Below, piece by piece: positions 6,872 to 14,680 of a stretch of DNA of 14,999 nucleotides. Location: positions 10,551 through 25,549 of the forward strand of contig DAEF01000188.1 in NCBI GenBank assembly GCA_002495225.1, read 5' to 3'. The notes beneath the pieces are model-generated. The model was not told where the DNA came from. It was given only the letters and a program-made list of their open reading frames with translations, and searched no databases. Positions within the stretch are counted from its first letter, which is position 1, and each line of letters opens with the position of its first letter. Source of the DNA: Methanoregulaceae archaeon UBA288 (lineage in GTDB: Archaea > Halobacteriota > Methanomicrobia > Methanomicrobiales > Methanospirillaceae). A program made the position numbers and the translations under genes.

Positions 6872-7752
6872 TCGCACTCGTCGACGGCGTAGTCGTCCCA
6901 GGCGCGGACGCCGGTGGCGACCTCGAACTCGGCCGGCGCGAGGACGGGGGCCGGGAACCGGATCCCGTCGTCGTACGCGAGCCGCGGGCAGGCCGTGTTC
7001 ACGTACGCCTCGCACCCGAGGTTCGTGAGCGCGTCGGGCGTCACCTCTTCGAGCGCGACCACGACGGCCCTTTCGGGGGCGAGGGCGGCGAGTCTCCTCG
7101 CGAGCTCCTCGCGCCGCTGCCCGGACTTGGTCGAGAGCAGGACGCCGATCGTCGCGGCGCTACGGGCCCGCTCGATCCGGGCGAAACGGCGGCGGAGCAG
7201 CCGGTCGGGATCGACCTCCTCGGCCGTGCCCCTATACGGGTCGCACGCGATCACCCGCGCCCGTGTCGCGAGCGCGACGCCGAGGGGGTGGAAGACGCCC
7301 GTCCCGAGGAAGAGGATCTCGTCGGCCCCGGTCTCCCTCGCCGCCCCGAACGAGCAGCCGAGCACCTGGCCCGGGAGCGGGGTCCGCGGCGTCGGCCCGC
7401 CGATCCGCGCCTCGATCCCGTGCGCGGCGAGGAGTTCGGCCGCCGCCGAAAGGAGGTGCGCGTGCTGGGCCGTGGTCACGAGCCCGACGACCGTCCCCCG
7501 CAGGAGCGGGAGCGCGGCCTCGACCGCGGCGAGGTCCGCGTCGATCTCGAGCGGGAGGTAGAGGACCCGGTCGTCGGTGGCGCCGAGCGGGGTGTGCCCG
7601 ACGTGGACGAGCACGTCGCCCTCCTCGCGCGAGAGGTCGCAGGCCCCGTAGCACGGGTTGCCGTCGAGCGTCACCGAAAAGCCCCGCGCCTGGAGGGCGA
7701 GGGCGAACGCGGCGCCCCGGCGGCGGAGCCCGTCCGGGAACTGGAGCGTCAC
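6868..7752 (-). CDS. dph2: Diphthamide synthase subunit Dph2 (2-(3-amino-3-carboxypropyl)histidine synthase); true start probably upstream
   Basis: 294 residues from GTG 7752, the first ordinary start codon in the frame. Dph2 is a 4Fe-4S enzyme that moves the aminocarboxypropyl group of S-adenosylmethionine onto a histidine of elongation factor 2, the first step of diphthamide synthesis. The three cluster cysteines are present: C38 in YGACD, C133 in GQVLGC and C255 in TACPR. TTAQH at 93-97 and GTGVFHPLG at 150-158 also fit the family. The coding frame clearly continues upstream (about 24 codons to 7824) with sequence matching the N-terminal helix of archaeal Dph2, but with no ATG, GTG or TTG. 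An ACG at 7824-7822 preceded by AGGTGATC is a candidate start. It overlaps the downstream methyltransferase by four bases. Confidence 0.92.
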   Translation of the reverse strand: MTLQFPDGLRRRGAAFALALQARGFSVTLDGNPCYGACDLSREEGDVLVHVGHTPLGATDDRVLYLPLEIDADLAAVEAALPLLRGTVVGLVTTAQHAHLLSAAAELLAAHGIEARIGGPTPRTPLPGQVLGCSFGAARETGADEILFLGTGVFHPLGVALATRARVIACDPYRGTAEEVDPDRLLRRRFARIERARSAATIGVLLSTKSGQRREELARRLAALAPERAVVVALEEVTPDALTNLGCEAYVNTACPRLAYDDGIRFPAPVLAPAEFEVATGVRAWDDYAVDECE

Positions 7753-7813
7753 CGAGCGGGCGCCGCGGCGCCCGAGCTCGGCCGCGAGCGCGTCGATGTC
7801 GATCTCGAACGGG

Positions 7814-8362
7814 TCAGGGGCCGTGCCCGATCACCTTCACGCAGTCCGTGACCTCGATCTCGACGAGGTACTTGTAGGGGCGGCCGATCTCGGGGCTCCC
7901 GCGCTTGATCGCGACGCAGACATCGACCACCTCGACCCCGATCAGGGCGAGCGCGCCGAGGATGGCGTTCATGGTCCCGCCGGTCGAGAGGACGTCGTCG
8001 ATGATCGCGACCCTCATCCCCGGGCGGAGGCCGTTGATGTAGAGCTCCCCTTTCGAGTACCCGGTCGCCTGGTGGACCGCGCATTCCCCGGGCAGATCGT
8101 ATCGCCGTTTCCGCACCACGTTGAGCGGGATGTCGGTCATCAGCGAGAGGGTCGTGCCGAGGTGGATTCCCATCGCCTCGGCGACCACGATCATGTCGAT
8201 CGACTCCAGGTCCATGACCCGGACCATCGCGCACCCGATCTCGCGGAGCAGGGCCGGCTCCACGACCGGGATCCCGTCCGAGACGGGGTTGATGAAGTAG
8301 TGATACTCGCCCCGCCGCACCATGGGGCAGGACTCCAGGGATTCGGTCAGCCGCTCATACAT
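7814..8362 (-). CDS. hpt: Hypoxanthine/guanine phosphoribosyltransferase
   Basis: 182 residues. It joins hypoxanthine or guanine to PRPP, giving IMP or GMP (purine salvage). The PRPP-binding motif VAIIDDVLSTGGT is at 118-130, with the two acidic residues D122 and D123. The overall sequence (AEAMGIHLGTTLSLMTDIPLN near 61-81, RKRRYDLPGE near 84-93) resembles the archaeal Hpt group, which is related to adenine phosphoribosyltransferase rather than to bacterial Hpt. The ATG at 8362 overlaps the mfnA stop by eight bases (ATGTATGA). The end of the gene contains AGGTGATC at 7836-7829, a near-perfect anti-16S match that could serve the dph2 start inside or just after this gene. Which base is preferred cannot be read from the sequence. 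Confidence 0.93.
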   Translation of the reverse strand: MYERLTESLESCPMVRRGEYHYFINPVSDGIPVVEPALLREIGCAMVRVMDLESIDMIVVAEAMGIHLGTTLSLMTDIPLNVVRKRRYDLPGECAVHQATGYSKGELYINGLRPGMRVAIIDDVLSTGGTMNAILGALALIGVEVVDVCVAIKRGSPEIGRPYKYLVEIEVTDCVKVIGHGP

Positions 8363-9452
8363 AGTGCGCCTCTGCGTCGATGAGGAACCGTTCGATGACG
8401 TCGCCGGTCACGTGGGGCATGCAGACGATCCGCATGTCGCCCCGGCGGGTGAACGAGACCCGCCATCCCGGCGGCGCGGACGCCGTCCGGAAGGTCGCGA
8501 CGTTGACGTCGGGGGTCGCGGCCCGCTCCAGGCCGAACGCCTCGAGCCCCTCGGTCAGCCGCCGCGTGTTCTCCATGCAGCCCGCCACGACGGCGCGCAT
8601 CCCCTCCCGCCCGAGGTGCTCGAGGACCGCCCAGGCGGCGACCACGGGCGCACCGGGGCGCGTGCCCGCGAGCGTGTACTCCTGCTTGACCGTCAGGTAC
8701 GGCGTGTCCACGTTCAGGAGGTCCAGCACGCTCTGGTCCCGCACGAGCAGGCAGCCGGCCGGGATGGTGGACATGCCCATCTTGTGCGGGTCGACCGCGA
8801 TCGACGAGACCCCCGGGAGGGCAAAGTCGAAAGGCGCCGGGTCCGGCAGGAACGGGACCACGAGCCCGCCGAAGGCCGCGTCGACGTGGAAGAAGAGGTC
8901 GTGCTCCTCCGCGAGCCGGGCGAGAACCGGGATCGGGTCGACCATGCCGTACTCGGTCGTCCCGACCACGCCCACAAGCCCGACCGTGGCGTCGTCGACC
9001 TGGGCTTCGGCTCCGGCCGCGTCCACGCGGAAGTCCGGCCCGAGCGGGGCCGTCCGCATCTCGAGGCCGAGCATGCGGCAGGCCTTCTCGAACGAGAAGT
9101 GCGACGAGGCCGGCACCACGACGTTCGGCCGCTCCACGGGCCGCCGGGCCTTCGCGATCCGCAGGGCCTGGATGTTCGACTCGGTCCCGCCCGAGGATGC
9201 GTACCCGGCCGCGCCGGGCAGGTGGTAGAGCGCGCCGAAAAGGCCCACGAGCCGCCGCTCGATCTCGGCCGTGCCCGGAAAGAGCCCGGGGTCGCCCAGG
9301 TTCGTCTCGAGGAACTGGACGTGCGCCCGGACGGCCACCGGGTGGGGGAGGGTGCACATCGAGGAGAGGATCGAGCAGTGGGGGAGGTCCCCGGCCTTCT
9401 TCTCGTCGAGAAGTGAGAAGACCTCCTCCTCTGGAAGGCCGCACTCACGCAT
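8355..9452 (-). CDS. mfnA: L-tyrosine/L-aspartate decarboxylase MfnA
   Basis: 365 residues from ATG 9452, which overlaps the ppsA stop by eight bases; a longer frame to 9527 only runs back antisense-free into ppsA and lacks conservation. MfnA is a PLP-dependent group II decarboxylase that makes tyramine for methanofuran and, in methanogens, beta-alanine for coenzyme A. The PLP lysine is K224 in DPHKMG, the cofactor aspartate is D191 in HVDAAFGG, and the stacking histidine is H118 in SSHFSFEK. The early SSGGTESN segment (86-93) binds the phosphate. The N-terminal CTLPHP and GDPGLFPGT segments are typical of the archaeal enzyme. Its place behind ppsA suggests co-expression of carbon and cofactor supply. 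Presence of this gene is a strong pointer to a methanogen. Confidence 0.95.
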   Translation of the reverse strand: MRECGLPEEEVFSLLDEKKAGDLPHCSILSSMCTLPHPVAVRAHVQFLETNLGDPGLFPGTAEIERRLVGLFGALYHLPGAAGYASSGGTESNIQALRIAKARRPVERPNVVVPASSHFSFEKACRMLGLEMRTAPLGPDFRVDAAGAEAQVDDATVGLVGVVGTTEYGMVDPIPVLARLAEEHDLFFHVDAAFGGLVVPFLPDPAPFDFALPGVSSIAVDPHKMGMSTIPAGCLLVRDQSVLDLLNVDTPYLTVKQEYTLAGTRPGAPVVAAWAVLEHLGREGMRAVVAGCMENTRRLTEGLEAFGLERAATPDVNVATFRTASAPPGWRVSFTRRGDMRIVCMPHVTGDVIERFLIDAEAHYV

Positions 9453-11745
9453 TCGAGCGCCGCGCCGCGTCGAGGAGGATACGGTGCTCGGTCCTGGCGA
9501 CGGCCTGCCGGATCTTCGCGACCGCATCGATGTTCGCCGAGACCGAGGCGATCCCGTGGTCGACGAGCCACTCGGCCATCTCCGGGTCCGACCCGGCCTG
9601 GCCGCAGATCGAGCACTCGACCCCGTACTCGCGGCAGACCCCGATCGCGTAATCGATCAGTTTGAGCACGGCCGGGTGCTTCGGCTTGTACATGTGGGTC
9701 AGGTACTCGTTGTTCCGGTCGATCGCGAGCGTGTACTGGATCAGGTCGTTCGTCCCGAACGAGGCGAACTTGATGCCTGCCTCGCAGAACTCCTCGATGA
9801 TCAGGGCCGAGCTCGGGATCTCGATCATCACGCCCAGGGTGACGTTCTCGACGTCGACGCCGAACGAGGCCATCATCGCCTTCGCCTGGCGGAACTCGTC
9901 GGGGTGGCCGACGAGCGGGAACATCACGCCGAGGTTCTCGTAGCCCTCGGCCCAGAGCCGCTTGAACGCCTCGACCTGGAGTCTGAACTGCTCGGGGGCG
10001 TGGATGTCGCGCCGGATCCCGCGCCAGCCGAGCATGGGGTTGTGCTCGTGCGGCTCGTCCTCGCCGCCCTCCATGTTCCTGAACTCGTCGGTTGGGGCGT
10101 CGATCGTCCGGACCCAGACGGGCTTGCCCGGGAAGGCGTCGAGCACGGTCCGGATCCCGTCGTAGAGCTCCCTGATGAACTCCTCCTCCTTCCCGTTCTT
10201 GATGAACCAGCTCGGGGTCTTGCCGAGCCCGAGCATCAGGTGCTCGATCCGGAGCAGGCCGACGCCGTCGGCCCCGGTAGCCGCCGCGCGCTGGGCGGCC
10301 TCGGGGATGGAGACGTTCACCTTGACCGAGGTCGCGGTGATCAGGGGCGCCGCGGCCGCCTGGCTCGCGACCTCGGCAACCGCCTTCGGGAGCGGCGCCG
10401 GCGCGACCTCCCCCTCGTACACGACCCCCTTCTCTCCGTCGACCGTGACCATCTGGCCCGTTGACAGGACCTGGCTCGCCGTGCGCGAGCCGACCACGGC
10501 CGGTGTCCCGAGCTCGCGCGAGACGATCGCAGCGTGGCAGGTCATGCCGCCCTCATCGGTCACGATCGCCTTGACCTTCCGCATGGCCGGGACCATGTCG
10601 GGGTTCGTCATCTTCGTGACGAGGATATCCCCCTCCTTGACGATCCCGATCCCCTTGGCGTCCGCGATGATCACGACCCGGCCGGAGGCCGTTCCGGGCG
10701 CGGCGCCGATCCCCTGGACCAGGACCTTCGCCTCAGTCGGCTTGGTCGCGCCGCTGCTCACCACGTTCTGGGCCATGCCGATCGTCGTGATCGGCCGCGA
10801 CTGGAGGATGTACAGGTTCTCGCCGACGATCGCCCACTCGACGTCCTGGGGCACGCCGTAGTGGTCCTCGGCGATCCGGCCGAACATCGCGAGGCGGGCG
10901 ACCTCTTCGTCCGAGAGGACCTGCGCCTCCTGGCGCGAGATCGCGACCTCGACCTCGCGGGTTCCCTTCGCGCCGTCCGAGACGATCTCGACGAGCTTCC
11001 GCGCGATCAGGCGGTCCACGACCTTGCCGGCGCGCTGGTCGTACACGTAGTTGTCGGGCGAGACCGTGCCCGAGACGACGGCCTCGCCGAGGCCCCACGA
11101 CCCCTCGACGATCGTGAGGGGCTCTCCCGTGACGGGATGGCTCGTGAACATGACCCCCGCCTTCTCCGAGTGGATCAGCTGCTGCACCACGACCGCGATG
11201 TTGACCAGGTGATCGTCGAAGCCCTGCTTGGCCCGGTAGTAGATGGCGCGGGCGCCGTAGAGCGATGCCCAGCACTTCTGGACCGCCTCGATCAAATCCT
11301 CTTCGCCGCGAATGTTGAGGAACGTCTCCTGCTGCCCCGCGAACGAGGCGTCGGGAAGGTCCTCGGCCGTGGCGGACGAGCGGACGGCGACGATCAGGGG
11401 TTCGGGGGCCAGCTTCCGGTAGGCTGCCCGGATATCGTCCGCGATCTTCCGGGGCATGGGGGCCCCGAGCACGAGATCCTGCGCCTCCTTCGCCGCGGCG
11501 TCGAGCGCCTCGCTATTCTCGACGTCGAGCTCCCTGAACTTCGAAAAGATACGTTCTTCGAGGTTCGCCTCGATCAGGAACCGGCGGAAGGCCTGGGCCG
11601 TGACCACGAAGGCCTTGGGAACGGGCAGTCCGAGCGAGGCCATCTCGCCCAGGCTGGCCCCTTTCCCGCCCGTCGACGTGATGTCCTCTTTTCGTATTTC
11701 TTCCAGTAATAGCGTGTTGGGAACATTCTCGGGAATGCCGCTCAT
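9445..11745 (-). CDS. ppsA: Phosphoenolpyruvate synthase (pyruvate, water dikinase)
   Basis: 766 residues, full length. The enzyme turns pyruvate and ATP into PEP, AMP and phosphate, the entry to gluconeogenesis in methanogens growing from acetyl-CoA-derived pyruvate. Domain order is complete. The N-terminal ATP-grasp nucleotide-binding domain (about 15-330) carries VRSSATAEDLPDASFAGQQET and QSRPIT. The swivelling domain carries the phosphorylated histidine H404 in GGMTCHAAI. The C-terminal TIM barrel has the catalytic C714 in CGQAGSD, plus MIEIPSSAL and SFGTNDLIQYTL. The ATG at 11745 has the strongest ribosome binding site in the window, AGGAGGCGA about four bases upstream. It is the first gene of the six-gene minus-strand operon and follows a 205-base leader gap. 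Confidence 0.97.
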   Translation of the reverse strand: MSGIPENVPNTLLLEEIRKEDITSTGGKGASLGEMASLGLPVPKAFVVTAQAFRRFLIEANLEERIFSKFRELDVENSEALDAAAKEAQDLVLGAPMPRKIADDIRAAYRKLAPEPLIVAVRSSATAEDLPDASFAGQQETFLNIRGEEDLIEAVQKCWASLYGARAIYYRAKQGFDDHLVNIAVVVQQLIHSEKAGVMFTSHPVTGEPLTIVEGSWGLGEAVVSGTVSPDNYVYDQRAGKVVDRLIARKLVEIVSDGAKGTREVEVAISRQEAQVLSDEEVARLAMFGRIAEDHYGVPQDVEWAIVGENLYILQSRPITTIGMAQNVVSSGATKPTEAKVLVQGIGAAPGTASGRVVIIADAKGIGIVKEGDILVTKMTNPDMVPAMRKVKAIVTDEGGMTCHAAIVSRELGTPAVVGSRTASQVLSTGQMVTVDGEKGVVYEGEVAPAPLPKAVAEVASQAAAAPLITATSVKVNVSIPEAAQRAAATGADGVGLLRIEHLMLGLGKTPSWFIKNGKEEEFIRELYDGIRTVLDAFPGKPVWVRTIDAPTDEFRNMEGGEDEPHEHNPMLGWRGIRRDIHAPEQFRLQVEAFKRLWAEGYENLGVMFPLVGHPDEFRQAKAMMASFGVDVENVTLGVMIEIPSSALIIEEFCEAGIKFASFGTNDLIQYTLAIDRNNEYLTHMYKPKHPAVLKLIDYAIGVCREYGVECSICGQAGSDPEMAEWLVDHGIASVSANIDAVAKIRQAVARTEHRILLDAARRSNA

Positions 11746-11950
11746 TTCTCGCCTCCTTTTGAATTTTCTCGATGAATCAGCGTGATTTGTGACGTCAATC
11801 GCTGCCGGCGCTGGCGGGCTTAGCGATAGTCGGGTACCTATTGGCGCCCACCGTGCATAACTACTGTCGCTTTGCTATCCGGAATCGAATCGGGACAAAA
11901 GGGGTTAATGGCGTCCTGTCAGATAAATGTGATACTATATCATTTTTATA
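11746..11950 (-). promoter_or_regulatory. Leader/promoter region of the ppsA operon
   Basis: This 205-base non-coding stretch sits between the PEGA gene end and ppsA, both on the minus strand. It holds AGGAGGCGA just before the ppsA ATG, an 8-base perfect palindrome TGACGTCA at 11790-11797, and a TATA-like AGTTATGC at about 11853-11860. It also holds a strongly AT-rich block at 11921-11950. The AT-rich block could be either the promoter, giving a leader of about 170 bases, or the end of the upstream gene. I see no recognisable riboswitch fold and no convincing small gene. Confidence 0.5.
11925..11946 (-). terminator. AT-rich hairpin after the PEGA gene
   Basis: TGATA (11930-11934) pairs with TATCA (11938-11942) around a three-base loop, extended outward by AAA/TTT with one mismatch and one G-U pair. 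It lies 5 to 26 bases after the PEGA stop codon. A role as terminator is inferred from position; the T-run is better on the plus strand, where no gene needs it. Confidence 0.3.
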
Positions 11951-13279
11951 TTAAAGTCTTTTTCGCTTTCCGGCCAGGAGCGCCGCGGTCGAGACGATGC
12001 ACAGGGCGGCGAGGACCGCGATCCCCGAGACCCCCGTCTGCGTCTGGTCGACCCGCGTCAGGTTCGCGGCGAGTGTCGCCGTCTGGCCGGCCCGCACCTC
12101 GACCGACTGCTCGCGCTCGATATAGCCGTCGAGCGAAAACCGTACCGTGTGCGGCCCGGACGGGACGTCCGAGATAAAGAACGGGGTCGTGCCCTTGAAG
12201 AGCCCGTCGATCGCGACCCTGGCGCCGGACGGGGTCGAGTTCGCCTGGATCGCCCCGCGGTCCCCGAGGAGCGTGGGTGCCGCGGTCCCAGGCTGGTTGC
12301 CGGCGGCAACGAGCCGGGGCCTGACCTTGACCGTCGCATCGGGCATCACCTGGACCGTCAGGCGGTACTCGTCGTAGCCCTCGAGCCGGACGGAGAGGGT
12401 GTGGCTCCCGACGCTCACCCCGGTCAGGTCGAGGTCGCCGTAGGAGGTCGTGACCCCACGGTACTCGTCGTCCAGGTAGACGGCGGCCCCGGCCGGCTCA
12501 GACGAGACCGCGATCCCCCCGTCCGAGGACGCCGGGAGGAGCTGGAGGTACGCGTTCACCGTGACCGTGGCCCCGGTGGACACCTGGGCCGTGCTGGACC
12601 AGTCGGCGTACCCCGGGTGGTCGAGCTCGATCCGGCGCGATCCTGCGGGTGCCGCGACCGTCAGCGGCGTCACGCCGCGGTACGCCCCGTCGACGAAGAC
12701 GGACGCGCCCTCCGGCGTCGAGACGACCGAGACGAACCCGACCGAGGGGGAGGGGGTCAGCACCGGGTCCAGGTAGGTCATGACCCCGTTCTGGACCTCG
12801 ACCGTGTTCGTGTAGCGGGCGTACCCCGGCAGCTCGAGTGCGACCTCGTGTCGGCCGGGCGCGAGGCTGCTCATCGTGATCGGCGTCCTGCCCCGGTACC
12901 CCCCGTCGAGGAGCACGTCGGCGCCCGACGGGGACGAGACGATCGAGACCGAGCCGGTCTGGCTCGTAGTCGAGGAGAGCGTGATGCGGATCTCGCTGCG
13001 CTGGCCCGAGCCGATCCAGAACGGGTGCCGCCCGTCGACATGGCCGCTCTTCGAGAGGACGAGCTGGTGCGGGCCCGGCTCGATGTTCTCGACCACCAGG
13101 GCGTCGTTGCCGAGCGGCGTCAGGCCCTGGTAGACCCCGTCGAGGGTCACCGAGGCCCCACCGGGGGCCGATCGGACGGCGATCGAGCCCGCGGCGATGT
13201 TCGCGCCGGCGGACGGGATGACGACCGCGGCGGCCAGCAGCAGGACAAGACAGAGGCAGCGCAGGGAATGGGATGGCAT
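11951..13279 (-). CDS. Secreted PEGA-repeat surface protein with C-terminal membrane anchor
   Basis: 442 residues. A signal peptide covers about 1-26 (hydrophobic LVLLLAAAVVI, cleavage near PSAGA). Five PEGA-type repeats follow, starting near residues 31, 109, 181, 254 and 342. Each opens with a Gly-small-Ile/Val strand, then Ser-x-Pro-x-Gly-Ala, then 'DGxYRGxTP' and a closing 'PGxHxVxLxxxGY'. The chain ends with a hydrophobic helix at about 417-436 and the tail GKRKRL. PEGA domains are found in archaeal S-layer and other surface proteins, and no enzymatic role is known. The C-terminus resembles a sorting signal in shape, but the PGF triplet of archaeosortase A substrates is absent. It is divergent from a nucleotide-sugar dehydrogenase. 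GAGG and AGAGG lie before its ATG. Confidence 0.9.
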   Translation of the reverse strand: MPSHSLRCLCLVLLLAAAVVIPSAGANIAAGSIAVRSAPGGASVTLDGVYQGLTPLGNDALVVENIEPGPHQLVLSKSGHVDGRHPFWIGSGQRSEIRITLSSTTSQTGSVSIVSSPSGADVLLDGGYRGRTPITMSSLAPGRHEVALELPGYARYTNTVEVQNGVMTYLDPVLTPSPSVGFVSVVSTPEGASVFVDGAYRGVTPLTVAAPAGSRRIELDHPGYADWSSTAQVSTGATVTVNAYLQLLPASSDGGIAVSSEPAGAAVYLDDEYRGVTTSYGDLDLTGVSVGSHTLSVRLEGYDEYRLTVQVMPDATVKVRPRLVAAGNQPGTAAPTLLGDRGAIQANSTPSGARVAIDGLFKGTTPFFISDVPSGPHTVRFSLDGYIEREQSVEVRAGQTATLAANLTRVDQTQTGVSGIAVLAALCIVSTAALLAGKRKRL

Positions 13280-13395
13280 ACCTCTTCCTCGTGCGATGTC
13301 ATGTATAAGGATTGCCTTTTAATCCGCCGCCGATCCTTTTTTGCACATGGAGGCCGGACCTCTATGGTGCGTTTGTACATGGTGGAGTCGTTCTG
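13280..13395. promoter_or_regulatory. Divergent promoter between PEGA gene and nucleotide-sugar dehydrogenase
   Basis: In this 116-base gap CTTTTAATCC (13316-13325) can act as a TATA box on both strands. On the minus strand it lies about 40 bases before the PEGA ATG, leaving room for the GAGGAAGAGG ribosome site at about 13281-13290. On the plus strand it lies about 75 bases before ATG 13396, which has GGTGGAG at 13381-13387. A second AT-rich stretch, CTTATACATG on the minus strand (13301-13310), and six T residues at 13337-13342 are also present. Confidence 0.45.
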
Positions 13396-14643
13396 ATGGC
13401 GGAGACAATCACAGGTAAAACAGTCTGCGTGGTCGGGCTCGGCTACGTCGGCCTGCCGCTTGCCGAGGCGTTCGCGGCGCACATGCGGACCATCGGCTTC
13501 CGGCGCGACCAGGCGGCGGTCGACGCGCTGAACGGGACCCCGGGCAACCGGATCGAGGCGACGACCGACCCGGCGAGGATCCGGGAGGCCGACTTCGTGA
13601 TCATCGCCGTCCCGACACCGGTGACGCGGTCCAAGGATCCCGACTTCGAGCCCGTCGTCTCGGCCTCCCGGACGGTCGGCGAGCACCTCAAGCCCGGCGC
13701 GATCGTCGTGCTCGAGTCCACCGTCTACCCCGGGGCCTCCGAGGAGTTCATGATCCCGGCCCTCGAAGCGGCCTCGGGCATGGTCTGCGGGAAGGACTTC
13801 TTCATCGGGTACTCACCCGAGCGGATCAACCCCGGCGACGACGCCCACGATCTGCCGCACATCTACAAGATCGTCGCCGGCCAGGACGAGGCCACCACGG
13901 ACGCGCTCTGCGCCCTGTACGATCTCGTCACCAACGTCTACCGTGCCCCCGACATCCGGACGGCCGAGGCCGCGAAGGTGATCGAGAACGTCCAGCGCGA
14001 CCTGAACATCGCCTTGATGAACGAGCTCGCCATGCTCTTCGCCCGGCTCGGCCTGGACACGAACGAGGTCCTGAAGGCCGCCGGCACGAAGTGGAACTTC
14101 CACGCGTACCGCCCCGGGCTCGTGGGCGGCCACTGCATCCCCGTCGACCCGTATTACCTCGTGCAGCGGGCCAAGCAGGTCCGGTACCACCCGCAGGTGA
14201 TCCTCGCGGGGAGGGCGATCAACGACTCGATGCCGAAGTACGTGGCCGACATGGCCGTCAAGGGCCTGAACCGCGTGGGCAAGCCGATCAAGGGCGCGAA
14301 CGTGCTGATCATGGGCCTGACCTATAAGGAGGACGTGGCCGACATCCGCGAGTCGCCCGTCGAGCAGATGGTCGAGGAGCTCAAGGAGTTCGAGACGAAC
14401 GTCTACGGCTACGACCCCCTGCTGCCGGAGTCCGTGATCGAGCACTTCGGCGCCGTCCCGCTCCAGCAGCTGGACAGGCCCATGGACGCCGTGATCATCT
14501 CGGTCGCGCACCAGTCGTTCAGGGACATGACCGCCGCCGAGATCGGAAAACTCATGCCCGACCGGCCCGTCCTCGTCGACGTCCGCGGGATCGTCGACCC
14601 GGCAGAGGCCCGGAACGCCGGCATCGAGTACCGCCGGCTCTGA
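13396..14643 (+). CDS. UDP-sugar C6 dehydrogenase, TviB/WbpO-like (UDP-N-acetylhexosamine 6-dehydrogenase)
   Basis: 415 residues from ATG 13396, supported by GGTGGAG eight bases upstream; an in-frame extension to 13312 reads through the promoter and was rejected. The enzyme oxidises C6 of a UDP-sugar with two NAD+ to give a UDP-uronic acid for glycans. The N-terminal NAD site is VCVVGLGYVGLPLAEAF (10-26), followed by VPTPV (72-76) and ESTVYPG (107-113). The catalytic cysteine is C247 in GGHCIPVDPYY, and the hinge region AAKVIENVQRDLNIALMNE is intact. KWNFHAYRPGLVGGHC most resembles the TviB/WbpO group acting on UDP-GlcNAc or UDP-GalNAc rather than UDP-glucose. Substrate is inferred. It probably serves surface or N-glycan synthesis, in keeping with the divergent surface protein. 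Confidence 0.93.
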   Translation: MAETITGKTVCVVGLGYVGLPLAEAFAAHMRTIGFRRDQAAVDALNGTPGNRIEATTDPARIREADFVIIAVPTPVTRSKDPDFEPVVSASRTVGEHLKPGAIVVLESTVYPGASEEFMIPALEAASGMVCGKDFFIGYSPERINPGDDAHDLPHIYKIVAGQDEATTDALCALYDLVTNVYRAPDIRTAEAAKVIENVQRDLNIALMNELAMLFARLGLDTNEVLKAAGTKWNFHAYRPGLVGGHCIPVDPYYLVQRAKQVRYHPQVILAGRAINDSMPKYVADMAVKGLNRVGKPIKGANVLIMGLTYKEDVADIRESPVEQMVEELKEFETNVYGYDPLLPESVIEHFGAVPLQQLDRPMDAVIISVAHQSFRDMTAAEIGKLMPDRPVLVDVRGIVDPAEARNAGIEYRRL

Positions 14644-14652
14644 TCTTTTTTC
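14644..14652 (+). terminator. T-run terminator after the nucleotide-sugar dehydrogenase
   Basis: Six T residues (14646-14651) begin two bases after the TGA stop, a typical archaeal U-tract terminator. The gene is therefore probably transcribed alone, and the insertion sequence lies just beyond its 3' end. Confidence 0.6.
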
Positions 14653-14680
14653 CGTCCGTGTAGGATCTCATAATTACTTG

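Noticed and set aside
8322..9416. 364-residue plus-strand frame opposite mfnA
   Set aside because: Antisense artefact of high GC; the minus strand has the PLP lysine and full decarboxylase motifs.
12200..13200. Possible DNA-level tandem repeat in the PEGA gene
   Set aside because: The five repeats are clear only at protein level; the DNA copies have diverged and are not an exact tandem array or CRISPR.
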